DNA of 64,000 nt from Rhizobium sp. CB3090. Its GTDB lineage: Bacteria > Pseudomonadota > Alphaproteobacteria > Rhizobiales > Rhizobiaceae. Below, in pieces: positions 1 to 10,230 of this stretch. The position numbers and the translations under genes were made by a program. The stretch is taken from assembly GCF_029714285.1 (NCBI RefSeq), contig NZ_CP121663.1, positions 620,001 to 684,000 on the forward strand, written 5' to 3'. The stretch's first letter is position 1, and each line of letters opens with the position of its first letter. Under the pieces are notes generated by a model, which did not search any database, was not told the DNA's origin, and worked only from the letters and a program-made list of their open reading frames with translations.

Positions 1-1
1 C

Positions 2-1666
2 ACTGCGCCGCTGTTCCAGGTCGAGGCGAAGGATACCGAGCCGCTGCCGAACCTCGCCAAGGGCTGGGAATGGTCGCCGGACGGCCACAAGCTCACCATG
101 CATCTCATCGAAGGCGCGAAATGGTCCGATGGCGTGCCCTTCAATGCCGACGACATCATGTTCTATTGGGAAGACGAAGTCATCGATCCGAACGTCTCGC
201 CGCTCGGCGGCGGCGCATCGCCGGAGGCTTTTGGCGAGGGCACGACGCTCAGGAAGATCGACGACTACACGATCGAGTGGACCTTCAAGGATGCCTTCCC
301 GAAACAGTATCTCTACACGATGGCCTATCCGAACTTCTGCCCGGGCCCGTCGCATATTCTGAAGCCGCAGCATCCGAAATATTCGAAGAATACCTACGAC
401 CAGTTCAAGAATGCCTTCCCGCCGGAATATATGAACATGCCGGTCATGGGTGCGTGGGTGCCGGTCGAGTACCGATCCGATGACATTATCGTGCTCCGCC
501 GCAACCCCTATTACTGGAAGGTCGACGAGAAGGGCAATCAACTGCCTTACCTCAACGAGCTGCACTACAAGCTTTCGACCTGGGCCGATCGCGACGTGCA
601 GGCAGTTGCCGGCTCCGGCGACCTCTCCAATCTGGAGCAGCCGGAAAACTTCGTCGCTTCGCTGAAGCGCGCTGCCCAACCGGACGCCCCGGCGCGTCTC
701 GCCTTCGGTCCGCGCCTTATCGGCTATAATCTGCAGATGAACTTCTCCGCCAATGGCTGGGGTAACCCGGACGCCCGCGGTCAGGCCATTCGCGAGCTGA
801 ACCGCAACGAGGATTTCCGCAAGGCCGTGACCATGGCGCTCGATCGCAAGGCGATCGGTGACTCCCTGGTAAAAGGGCCGTTTACGGCGATCTATCCCGG
901 CGGTCTGTCCTCGGGCACCAGCTTCTACGACCGCAATTCGACGGTCTACTACCCGTTCGATCTGAAGGGCGCCAAGGCACTGCTTGCCAAGGCGGGCCTC
1001 AAGGACACGGATGGAGACGGCATCGTCAACTTCCCGGCGGGCACCGCCGACGGCAAGGATGTCGAGATCACGCTGCTGGTCAACAATGACTACACGACCG
1101 ACAAGAGCCTTGCCGAGGGTGTCGTAGCGCAGATGGAAAAGCTCGGGCTTCGCGTGATTATCAACGCGCTCGACGGACCGAAGCGCGATGATGCCAATTA
1201 TAGCGGTCGCTTCGACTGGATGGTCCGGCGCAACACCACGGAACTGGCCTCGGTGGTGCAGAACACCGAACAGCTCGCTCCGGTCGGTCCGCGCACGAGC
1301 TGGAATCACCGCGCGCCCGAAAGCGGCCAGTTGGACCTGATGCCCTTCGAGAAGGAGATGGTCGACGTCGTCAACAAGTTCACGACCTCGCAGAATAGCG
1401 ACGAGCGTGTGGCCCTGATGAAGCAGTACCAGAAACTCTCGACCGAGCATCTCTACAATATCGGTCTGACGGAATATCCGGGCGCGCTTATCATCAACAA
1501 GCGCTTCTCGAACGTTCCTCCGGGTACGCCGATCTTCATGTTCAACTGGGCTGAAGACTCCATCATTCGTGAGCGCATGTGGGTCGCGGCTGACAAGCAG
1601 GGCAAATACGAACTGTTCCCCGAGCAGCTTCCGGGTGCGCCGGGCAGCGCAGGTCCGATCAACTAA
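2..1666 (+). CDS. ABC transporter substrate-binding protein, family 5 (5' end outside window)
   Basis: Periplasmic solute-binding protein of the oligopeptide-binding (SBP_bac_5) family. The frame is already open at base 2, so the signal peptide and N-terminus lie upstream of the window; 554 residues are visible. Family features seen are the KWSDG segment, FYWEDEV, and the RNPYYWKVDEKGNQLPYL block typical of the rhizobial branch that includes AgpA, the alpha-galactoside binding protein of Sinorhizobium meliloti. It is followed by two permeases, a fused ATPase and a GH4 alpha-galactosidase, which points to an oligosaccharide rather than a peptide as ligand (inference). It resembles the binding protein at 19.1-21.0 kb in several of these blocks. 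Confidence 0.9.
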   Translation, partial: TAPLFQVEAKDTEPLPNLAKGWEWSPDGHKLTMHLIEGAKWSDGVPFNADDIMFYWEDEVIDPNVSPLGGGASPEAFGEGTTLRKIDDYTIEWTFKDAFPKQYLYTMAYPNFCPGPSHILKPQHPKYSKNTYDQFKNAFPPEYMNMPVMGAWVPVEYRSDDIIVLRRNPYYWKVDEKGNQLPYLNELHYKLSTWADRDVQAVAGSGDLSNLEQPENFVASLKRAAQPDAPARLAFGPRLIGYNLQMNFSANGWGNPDARGQAIRELNRNEDFRKAVTMALDRKAIGDSLVKGPFTAIYPGGLSSGTSFYDRNSTVYYPFDLKGAKALLAKAGLKDTDGDGIVNFPAGTADGKDVEITLLVNNDYTTDKSLAEGVVAQMEKLGLRVIINALDGPKRDDANYSGRFDWMVRRNTTELASVVQNTEQLAPVGPRTSWNHRAPESGQLDLMPFEKEMVDVVNKFTTSQNSDERVALMKQYQKLSTEHLYNIGLTEYPGALIINKRFSNVPPGTPIFMFNWAEDSIIRERMWVAADKQGKYELFPEQLPGAPGSAGPIN

Positions 1667-1673
1667 TGGAGCC

Positions 1674-1742
1674 GGGCAGTCGGCCATCAGGCCGGCTGCC
1701 CGCCTCAAGCCAAAAATTCCGGCTGCATTGCGATGCAGCCGG
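1674..1742 (+). repeat. Two tandem hairpins between binding protein and permease genes
   Basis: Two strong inverted repeats stand in the 155-base gap. The first has 12-base arms at 1674-1685 and 1690-1701 with one G-U pair and a 4-base loop. The second has perfect 10-base arms at 1719-1728 and 1733-1742. Neither ends in a T-run. Stem-loops here are well known to protect or attenuate mRNA so that the binding protein is made in excess over the permeases; that role is inferred. Confidence 0.6.
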
Positions 1743-1821
1743 GCAAAGCTGAACCCAGCCGGTCCGTGCTATCCTCAGGGGATGCAGACCACCGGCGGCA
1801 AGAAGAGAAGCGAACCGTCCC

Positions 1822-2832
1822 ATGTTGCGATTCCTGCTCGTGCGCATAGCCTCTGCCATACCCGTGCTCGTCATTCTGAGCGTGGTGACTTTTGCGATCA
1901 TCCAGGCGCCGCCTGGGGATTATGCAGACTTCATCCGCTCGCAGTTGATGAACCAGGGGGGCGCGTCCTTCGCCCAGGCCGACGAGCAGGCGCAAATCTA
2001 TCGTCATGAACACGGGCTCGATAAGCCGCTGGTCATACAATATTTCAATTGGATTGGCGGCATCGTCACCAAGGGCGATTTCGGCTACAGCATGTTCTAC
2101 AACAAGCCCGTGGCCGACGTCGTCGGAGAGCGCCTGCCGCGGACCCTGGCACTTGCGCTTGTTTGCCATCTCTTCGCTTCCGTTCTCGGCATCGGCTTCG
2201 GCATATGGGCCGCTACCAGGCAATATAGCTGGATCGACAGCCTGCTTTCCGGCATCTCATTTCTCGGCATGACGGTGCCGCGCTTCCTGATGGCGCTGAT
2301 CATCGTCTATATCCTCGTCTTCCAACTCAACGTCTCGGAAATCGGCAGCTTCTATTCGCCGCAATATGGTGGGGCGCCGTGGTCCTGGGCCAAGTTCGTC
2401 GATCTGGTCAAGCATGTCTGGCCGGTCGTGGCGATCGCCACCTTCGGCGGGCTTGCCTATAATATGCGCGTCATGCGCGGCAATCTGCTCGACACGCTGA
2501 ATGCGCAATATGTCGAGACCGCCCGCGCCAAAGGCCTCTCCGGCGGCGCCGTCGTCATGCGTCATGCGGTACCGAACGCCTTGCATCCGCTTGTCATGTA
2601 TCAGGGTGTCGTGTTGCCCTACATGCTGACCGGCGAGATCGAAACCGCCATTATTTTTGCGCTGCCGACCGTAGGGCCGGCGATCGTCGGCTCGATGGCG
2701 ATCGGCGATGTCTATGTCACTGCCACCTTCATGATGGTGCTGTCGGCGACGCTGATTGTCGGCAACATCATTGCCGACATGCTGCTCGCCTTGCTCGATC
2801 CCCGCGTCCGTCAACAGGGAGGGATCCACTGA
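1822..2832 (+). CDS. ABC transporter permease, DppB/OppB type
   Basis: Inner-membrane permease of the oligopeptide/nickel family, 336 residues. The N-terminus has the usual first membrane helix (MLRFLLVRIASAIPVLVILS) and a periplasmic segment with YRHEHGLDKPLVIQYFNW, a DppB hallmark. The cytoplasmic EAA-type loop reads YVETARAKGLS near residue 230, the contact site for the ATPase. The TGA stop shares its A with the ATG of the next permease, so the two are probably translationally coupled. It is part of the importer with the upstream binding protein and the downstream fused ATPase. Confidence 0.93.
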   Translation: MLRFLLVRIASAIPVLVILSVVTFAIIQAPPGDYADFIRSQLMNQGGASFAQADEQAQIYRHEHGLDKPLVIQYFNWIGGIVTKGDFGYSMFYNKPVADVVGERLPRTLALALVCHLFASVLGIGFGIWAATRQYSWIDSLLSGISFLGMTVPRFLMALIIVYILVFQLNVSEIGSFYSPQYGGAPWSWAKFVDLVKHVWPVVAIATFGGLAYNMRVMRGNLLDTLNAQYVETARAKGLSGGAVVMRHAVPNALHPLVMYQGVVLPYMLTGEIETAIIFALPTVGPAIVGSMAIGDVYVTATFMMVLSATLIVGNIIADMLLALLDPRVRQQGGIH

Positions 2833-3962
2833 TGCTCGCCTTCAGCACATCCGCGCCGCCGCTCGATGAAAACAAGATCAAGCCGAAAAGCGGCAATGAG
2901 AGCTACATCGCGCTTGTCTGGCGTCGCCTGAAACGCTCGTGGACAGGCATGGGCGGCCTGATCCTGGTTATCCTCTTGCTGCTGATGTCGCTCTTCGCCG
3001 AATTCATCGCCCCTGACGATCCCAAGGCGACCGATACCGGCTTTGCGCCGCCGCAAGTCATCAGCTTCCACGACAAGGACGGCAATTTCGTCTTCCAGCC
3101 GAGGGTCTATGCGCTGGCCGAAACCGATGAGCTTGACCCGGTCACGTTTCAGCCGATCGTCGGGCCGGACTACAACAATCCGCGTCTGCTCGGCTTTTTC
3201 GTCAAGGGCGCGCCCTATGACCTGTTTGGCCTGATCCCAGGCAACCGCCACCTCTTCGGCTCGACCGATGGCCGGCCGGTGCATTTCCTCGGCACCGACA
3301 AATTCGGCCGCGATGTGCTCTCGCGCGCCATCTACGGCTCTCGCATCTCGTTGATGATCGCGCTGACTGTGGTTGCCATCGTCACCATCGTCGGCACCAC
3401 CGTCGGCATGGTCTCGGGCTATTTCGGCGGCACGCTGGATGCCTGGATCCAGCGTTTTGTCGAGCTGGTGCTGGCCTTTCCGCAATTGCCGCTCTATCTG
3501 GCGCTGACCTCATTGATCCCCGTGACGGCGCCGACCAACGTCTTCCTCGCCTTCGTCATCATCGTCATGTCGGCACTCGGCTGGGCGCAGATGTCGCGAG
3601 AAGTGCGCGGTAAGACGTTGGCCCTGGCGCGGATCGACTATGTGCGCGCCGCCATGGCGGTTGGGGCGACGGATCGACGTATCATCCTGCAGCACATTTT
3701 TCCGAATGTGATGAGCCATGTCATCGTCACCGTGACGCTGGCAATTCCGAGCGTCGTGCTGCTCGAATCCTTCCTTGGCTTCCTTGGCTTCGCGGTCAAG
3801 CCGCCACTGATCTCTTGGGGGCTAATGCTGCAGGATACGTCCACCTATTCGGTCATCGGCTCCTATCCCTGGATCCTATCGCCCGTCGCCTTCGTGCTCG
3901 TCACCGTCTTCGCATTCAATGCGCTCGGCGACGGTCTGCGCGACGCCATCGATCCCTATTGA
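2832..3962 (+). CDS. ABC transporter permease, DppC/OppC type
   Basis: Second inner-membrane permease, 376 residues. It has the first membrane helix near residues 38-58, then an unusually long periplasmic insert of about 110 residues before the core that starts HFLGTDKFGRDVLSRAIYGSR. The EAA loop YVRAAMAVGATDRRII lies near residue 270 and the C-terminus is the family ending GDGLRDAIDPY. The long insert also occurs in the paralogous permease at 16.9-18.1 kb and is common in the carbohydrate-type members of this family. It overlaps the upstream permease by one base. Confidence 0.93.
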   Translation: MLAFSTSAPPLDENKIKPKSGNESYIALVWRRLKRSWTGMGGLILVILLLLMSLFAEFIAPDDPKATDTGFAPPQVISFHDKDGNFVFQPRVYALAETDELDPVTFQPIVGPDYNNPRLLGFFVKGAPYDLFGLIPGNRHLFGSTDGRPVHFLGTDKFGRDVLSRAIYGSRISLMIALTVVAIVTIVGTTVGMVSGYFGGTLDAWIQRFVELVLAFPQLPLYLALTSLIPVTAPTNVFLAFVIIVMSALGWAQMSREVRGKTLALARIDYVRAAMAVGATDRRIILQHIFPNVMSHVIVTVTLAIPSVVLLESFLGFLGFAVKPPLISWGLMLQDTSTYSVIGSYPWILSPVAFVLVTVFAFNALGDGLRDAIDPY

Positions 3963-3975
3963 GAGGAGACGGACC

Positions 3976-5646
<1,671 letters not shown>

Positions 5647-5665
5647 GCATTCAGGAGACTTCTAC

Positions 5666-7036
5666 ATGGCAGGCAATCCCAAGATCACCTTCATTGGCGC
5701 CGGTTCGACGGTTTTCATGAAGAACATCATCGGCGACGTTTTGCAGCGTCCGGCACTGACGGGTGCGAAAATAGCGCTGATGGATCTCAATCCTCAGCGG
5801 CTGGAAGAAAGCGCCATCGTTGCCCGCAAACTGGCTTCGACACTGGGCGCATCGGCAACTGTAGAGACCTTTACCGATCAGCGCCAGGCTCTGGACGGCG
5901 CCGATTTCGTCGTCGTCGCCTTCCAGATCGGCGGCTACGAGCCCTGCACGGTCACCGATTTCGAAGTGCCGAAGAAATACGGTCTGCGCCAGACGATCGC
6001 CGACACGCTCGGAGTCGGCGGCATCATGCGCGGGCTCAGAACTGTGCCGCATCTCTGGAAGATCTGCGAGGACATGCTTGCCGTCTGCCCAGAAGCGGTC
6101 ATGCTGCAGTACGTCAACCCCATGGCGATCAACACATGGGCGATTGCCGAGAAATTTCCGACGATCAAGCAGGTCGGCCTTTGCCATTCCGTGCAGGGCA
6201 CGGCGATGGAGCTGGCGAAGGATCTCGATATTCCCTACGAGGAAATCCGCTACCGCTCGGCCGGTATCAACCACATGGCCTTCTACCTGAAATTCGAGCA
6301 TCGCCAGGCGGACGGATCCTATCGCGATCTCTATCCCGATCTCGTACGGGCCTATCGCGAGGGGCGGGCGCCGAAGCCCGGCTGGAACCCGCGCTGCCCG
6401 AACAAGGTTCGCTACGAGATGCTGACCCGGCTCGGCTATTTCGTCACCGAAAGCTCGGAGCATTTTGCCGAATACACGCCCTATTTCATCAAGGAAGGCC
6501 GCGAGGACCTAATTGAGAAATTCGGTATTCCGCTCGATGAATATCCGAAGCGCTGCATCGAGCAGATCGCGCGCTGGAAGAGCCAGGCCGATGAATATCG
6601 CAGCGCCGACAAGATCGAAGTGACCCAATCGAAGGAATATGCTTCCTCGATCATCAATTCGATCTGGACCGGCGAACCTTCGGTCATCTACGGCAATGTC
6701 CGCAACAATGGCTGCATCACTTCGCTGCCCTATAATTGCGCCGCGGAGGTTCCCTGCCTGGTCGACGCCTCCGGCATCCAGCCGACCTTCATCGGTGACC
6801 TGCCGCCGCAATTGACCGCGCTGATCCGCACCAACATCAACGTACAGGAACTGACGGTACAGGCGTTGATGACCGAGAACCGCGAGCACATCTACCATGC
6901 GGCGATGATGGATCCGCATACCGCCGCCGAACTTGATCTCGACCAGATCTGGTCGCTGGTCGACGAACTGCTGGCCGCCCATGGCACATGGCTGCCGGAA
7001 TGGGCGCGCAGCGACCGCAAGGTTCAGGCCGCTTGA
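5666..7036 (+). CDS. melA: GH4 family alpha-galactosidase/alpha-glucosidase
   Basis: NAD- and Mn-dependent glycoside hydrolase of family GH4, cytoplasmic, 456 residues, the usual family length. The N-terminal Rossmann motif is ITFIGAGSTVF; NPMAINTW, the metal-ligand Cys in CHSVQGT (residue 173) and the catalytic-region His in INHMAF (residue 203) are present at the expected positions. It follows the importer by 19 bases with AGGAG before the ATG, so it is probably the last gene of that operon and hydrolyses the imported oligosaccharide. In S. meliloti a GH4 MelA works with the AgpA-type transporter. Exact specificity (alpha-galactoside or other alpha-glycoside) cannot be fixed from sequence alone. 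Confidence 0.87.
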   Translation: MAGNPKITFIGAGSTVFMKNIIGDVLQRPALTGAKIALMDLNPQRLEESAIVARKLASTLGASATVETFTDQRQALDGADFVVVAFQIGGYEPCTVTDFEVPKKYGLRQTIADTLGVGGIMRGLRTVPHLWKICEDMLAVCPEAVMLQYVNPMAINTWAIAEKFPTIKQVGLCHSVQGTAMELAKDLDIPYEEIRYRSAGINHMAFYLKFEHRQADGSYRDLYPDLVRAYREGRAPKPGWNPRCPNKVRYEMLTRLGYFVTESSEHFAEYTPYFIKEGREDLIEKFGIPLDEYPKRCIEQIARWKSQADEYRSADKIEVTQSKEYASSIINSIWTGEPSVIYGNVRNNGCITSLPYNCAAEVPCLVDASGIQPTFIGDLPPQLTALIRTNINVQELTVQALMTENREHIYHAAMMDPHTAAELDLDQIWSLVDELLAAHGTWLPEWARSDRKVQAA

Positions 7037-7065
7037 AACCCTCTCTCCCGGTTTTGCGGCCGGAT

Positions 7066-7101
7066 GGGCCTCGCAGTATCGCTGCGAGGCCCTACCTTTT
7101 T
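7066..7101 (+). terminator. Rho-independent terminator after the GH4 operon
   Basis: Perfect 11-base arms at 7066-7076 and 7082-7092 with a 5-base loop, followed by TACCTTTTT. It lies 29 bases after the GH4 stop codon and should end the importer-GH4 transcript. Confidence 0.85.
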
Positions 7102-7215
7102 GCCGTGATGGAGAAGGTGAAAATCCAAACCCTGCTATCCTTTGAGCCGATCTGAGATGGCAAAGCCTTTCCGCCTGCGCTAAAAACGAGACGAAGCTGG
7201 GGAGAGATCAAATAC

Positions 7216-8358
7216 ATGGCGAGTTCAGATATTTTCAGCACGGGAACCTTCGTTGGCCGCATCTGGCGGCCGGAGATGAAGGGGCCCGCCCTTGTCGTCG
7301 TCCGCGACGGCGCGCTTTACGACATCACGTCGAAGGACGCGCCGACCATGCGTGACCTCCTGGAGAAAGACGATCCGGTCGGCTTTGTCCGCGCACAAAA
7401 AGGCGAAGCCGTCGCCAAGACCGACGATCTGCTCGCCGCCAAAGCCGATATTTCGGCCGTCCATCTCCTTGCCCCCATCGATCTGCAGGCGATCAAGGCC
7501 TGCGGCGTCACTTTCGCCCGGTCGATGCTGGAACGCGTCATCGAGGAGCGTGCGGCCGGCAATCCGGATCTTGCGGAAGCGATCCGAAGCAAGGTCACGG
7601 CCCTCATCGGCGACAGCCTGCGTAACCTGAAGGCCGGCTCGCCGGAAGCTGCCAAGGTCAAGGCGGCACTGATCGAAGAAGGCGTCTGGTCGCAATATCT
7701 CGAAGTCGGGATCGGCCCGGATGCCGAGGTTTTCTCCAAGTCGCAGGTCATGTCCTCCGTGGGCACGGGCGCCGATGTCGGCCTGCACCCGATCTCGAAG
7801 TGGAACAATCCCGAGCCTGAAATCGTGCTGGCGGTCGATAGCCAGGGCCGCGTAAAGGGTGCGACGCTTGGCAATGACGTCAATCTGCGCGATGTCGAGG
7901 GACGCTCGGCGCTGCTGCTCGGCAAGGCGAAGGACAACAACGCCTCCTGTTCGATCGGCCCTTTCATCCGCCTGTTTGACGAGACCTATACGCTCGACGA
8001 CGTGCGCAACGCCGATCTCGACCTCAAGGTCGAGGGGGAAGACGGCTATGTGCTGCACGGCCGCTCATCGATGAAGGAAATCAGCCGCGATCCTCTCGAT
8101 CTCGTCTCCCAGACCATCGGCCGCCATCACCAATACCCGGACGGCTTCGTGCTCTTCATGGGCACGCTCTTTGCGCCAGTCGAAGACCGCGACACACCCG
8201 GCCAGGGCTTCACCCATAAGGTCGGCGATATCGTCACCATTTCCAACGACAAGCTCGGCGCATTGAAAAACCGGGTGCTGTTGTCGACGGAATGCCCACC
8301 GTGGACGTTCGGAACGTCGCATTTGATGCGCAATTTGGCAGGGCGTGGGCTGATTTAG
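7216..8358 (+). CDS. Fumarylacetoacetate hydrolase family protein
   Basis: Member of the FAH superfamily, 380 residues, with an N-terminal extension of about 90 residues before the catalytic fold. The metal-binding segment PEPEIVLAVD followed by GNDVNLRDVEG is clear, and the C-terminal part carries FVLFMGTLFAP and the typical GDIVTI strand. Family members hydrolyse or decarboxylate beta-diketo acids or dehydrate keto-deoxy sugar acids; in rhizobia such long forms are often in sugar catabolism. GGGGAGAG at about 7199-7206 precedes the ATG. It stands alone between two terminator-like hairpins, so its substrate cannot be deduced from neighbours. Confidence 0.88.
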   Translation: MASSDIFSTGTFVGRIWRPEMKGPALVVVRDGALYDITSKDAPTMRDLLEKDDPVGFVRAQKGEAVAKTDDLLAAKADISAVHLLAPIDLQAIKACGVTFARSMLERVIEERAAGNPDLAEAIRSKVTALIGDSLRNLKAGSPEAAKVKAALIEEGVWSQYLEVGIGPDAEVFSKSQVMSSVGTGADVGLHPISKWNNPEPEIVLAVDSQGRVKGATLGNDVNLRDVEGRSALLLGKAKDNNASCSIGPFIRLFDETYTLDDVRNADLDLKVEGEDGYVLHGRSSMKEISRDPLDLVSQTIGRHHQYPDGFVLFMGTLFAPVEDRDTPGQGFTHKVGDIVTISNDKLGALKNRVLLSTECPPWTFGTSHLMRNLAGRGLI

Positions 8359-8384
8359 AGCGCTGATGGTGGAACACTAAACTG

Positions 8385-8413
8385 GCAATCGCCAATAGTT
8401 GCTTGGCGATTGT
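8385..8413. terminator. Hairpin between convergent genes
   Basis: Arms GCAATCGCCAA at 8385-8395 and TTGGCGATTGT at 8403-8413 with a 7-base loop, between the stop codons of the FAH-family gene and the CYTH gene. No long T-run follows, so it is a terminator candidate rather than a certain one. Confidence 0.5.
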
Positions 8414-8435
8414 CCTTCGCAAAGCATTCAGGCTG

Positions 8436-8948
8436 CTAAGATGATAACTTCTTCGCCAATTGCGCAGCGTCGATAGACGCAAGATTGCCGCCAGCGAAAA
8501 ACGGATCGTCTGAAACGGCGCGCCCAATCCACTGCGGAAGCACGTACGCTTCAAGCGAGGTGGCCGACTCCGCCTCGATCTCGCATAAAACCAAGCCGGC
8601 AAGATGATCCTCGAAGATATCGATACAGAGCGCGGAGGAAGCGATGTTGTATCGTCTCTTCCGAATGCCTTTGCCGCTCAGTGTGGAGAATAGATCATAC
8701 TCCTGCGGTGTCAGGTAGATATTGACTATGGCGAGGGAAGGGGTGCCCTCGCCGGGGTATTTCTTGCAAAGCTTGTATAGAGTATCCCGTTCGTCATCAT
8801 GAATGATCTTCCGTAAGCGCAGACTTGTCCCATCGAGATATAGGTCCTCGATCAACCGAAATGCCACACCGGAAAGGTCTGGAACTTCGTTGACGAGAAA
8901 TCGGCGCTCATATTCGGGCCGCGCATATTTCGGAATTGAGTTCGCCAT
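8436..8948 (-). CDS. CYTH domain-containing protein
   Basis: A 170-residue protein with the CYTH/triphosphate tunnel metalloenzyme pattern: EYERRFL at the N-terminus (the ExExK motif with Arg for Lys), then LRLRK, YKLCKKY, the basic strand RKRRY, and late acidic strands with CEIEAE. Such proteins bind or hydrolyse triphosphates or make cyclic nucleotides. ATG 8948 is preferred over the in-frame GTG at 8957 because a GGAT element is better spaced for it. It lies downstream of a small kinase on the same strand. Substrate unknown. Confidence 0.75.
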   Translation of the reverse strand: MANSIPKYARPEYERRFLVNEVPDLSGVAFRLIEDLYLDGTSLRLRKIIHDDERDTLYKLCKKYPGEGTPSLAIVNIYLTPQEYDLFSTLSGKGIRKRRYNIASSALCIDIFEDHLAGLVLCEIEAESATSLEAYVLPQWIGRAVSDDPFFAGGNLASIDAAQLAKKLSS

Positions 8949-9096
8949 ATTCGACACATCCAGAAAATGCCAATTCCAAATCTTAATAGCTACTGAAACG
9001 ATAAACAGGCAGGCCGTATTCGTGGCTTTTCAAGAGCCAAGGGTAGTTGCAAGCAATCGCGCTGCATTTCCGATGATCTCACGCCCTGCTGTAGCG

Positions 9097-9555
9097 CTAC
9101 CGATATACGGAAGCCTCCTCTTCGGGTAGCGGCCTCTCAAGCCAGGTGGCACACAATTCGAGGTGCTCCTGCGTTATAGAAAATGTATCGGCCGGCAAGT
9201 CCCGGTTACGCGCTTCGACACGCTTAACCAGCTCCTCAAAAGGGGGATCTAGGAAGATTAGTTGAGCCTCGGCGCCTGCGTTTGACGCCAGCGTTCGTGC
9301 AACGTCTCGCTCTACTCGACGGAAGAATCCAAATTCCAAGACTACGTCGCGCCCCAGACGAAGAACCTTATCGGCCAACTCCAACTGCAATTGCTGTACC
9401 GCACGTCGTCTGTCGGCGTCGTAGCCGTCCCCAACAACTCGCGCCATCCATACGTCTGGAGACAGCAGCAATGCAGGGCATTCCCGTTCAAGGCGTTTGC
9501 CAATTGTTGTCTTCCCCGCCCCTGGCAGTCCCATCAACATGTATAATGTTGCCAT
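9097..9555 (-). CDS. Small P-loop kinase / AAA_33-type ATPase
   Basis: A 152-residue P-loop protein: MATLYMLMGLPGAGKTT holds Walker A near residues 9-17, followed by LSPDVWM with an Asp as expected for zeta-toxin/AAA_33 kinases, VVLEFGFFRR, and a lid-type arginine segment VKRVEARNRDLP. The frame extends upstream to 9648, but GGAGGGG about eight bases before 9555 and the immediate start of the P-loop fold support this start. It is likely to phosphorylate a small molecule. It is 148 bases upstream of the CYTH gene, and the pair may act on the same phosphorylated compound (inference). Confidence 0.75.
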   Translation of the reverse strand: MATLYMLMGLPGAGKTTIGKRLERECPALLLSPDVWMARVVGDGYDADRRRAVQQLQLELADKVLRLGRDVVLEFGFFRRVERDVARTLASNAGAEAQLIFLDPPFEELVKRVEARNRDLPADTFSITQEHLELCATWLERPLPEEEASVYR

Positions 9556-9701
9556 ACATTGTCCCCTCCATCGCGGACGCCTACCCGCTGGGCCGGAATT
9601 GCGCTGCTGATCGGAAGTTTCTTCATCAGCGCCTAGAATATCGGCCACGACACCTCGGGCCTTGCCCGCTACTCAAAGGCGCGGGCACCAATATCTCGAC
9701 C

Positions 9702-10178
9702 TCAATGCGTCGATACTGACTGCTGTTGGTTCTGGCGGCTGCGGGCGGCGGTGAGTTCGGAGGTGGTGTGATTGAGGCGGTCGGCGAGGACGCGCATGAT
9801 TTCGACGGCCATTTCGGGAAAATCGCTGAGCAGTTTCAGGAAATGCTCCTTGCTGATCTTCAGTGCCTCCAACCGAGACGTGGCCTTGACGGTGGCGGTG
9901 CGTGATACGTCGCAGAGAATGGCGATTTCGCCGACGATGGAGTTGATGTCGACTTCGGCGACCTTGATTTCTCCAGCCGGGCTATCGACAAGAATATCAG
10001 CAGTTCCGGAAAGAACAACGTAAGCGGCATCGCCCTGGTCGCCCTGATGAAACAGAACTTGACCGGCATTGTAGCTGACGCGATCCGACGTGAATGCCAA
10101 AAGCTTCAACTTTGCGGGTGCGATGCGCGAAAAAATCGGCACCCGCTTCAGCATTTCAACTTCGTCTTTCAGAAGCAT
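9702..10178 (-). CDS. Cyclic nucleotide-binding domain protein
   Basis: A 158-residue protein made of one cNMP-binding beta-barrel and C-terminal helices, with no helix-turn-helix, so it is not a CRP-type transcription factor. The phosphate-binding cassette reads GEIAILCDVSRTATV with Glu84 and Arg93 in place, which predicts real cAMP or cGMP binding. The polar tail is rich in Gln and Ser. The start at 10178 is chosen because translation upstream of it is the antisense-like tail of the neighbouring gene. It lies 52 bases downstream of the degenerate ABC protein and is probably cotranscribed with it. Confidence 0.83.
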   Translation of the reverse strand: MLLKDEVEMLKRVPIFSRIAPAKLKLLAFTSDRVSYNAGQVLFHQGDQGDAAYVVLSGTADILVDSPAGEIKVAEVDINSIVGEIAILCDVSRTATVKATSRLEALKISKEHFLKLLSDFPEMAVEIMRVLADRLNHTTSELTAARSRQNQQQSVSTH

Positions 10179-10230
10179 GAGCTTCAAACCCCCAGTGTCG
10201 GGCCCCAGATACCACCGCTGCAATAGGATA

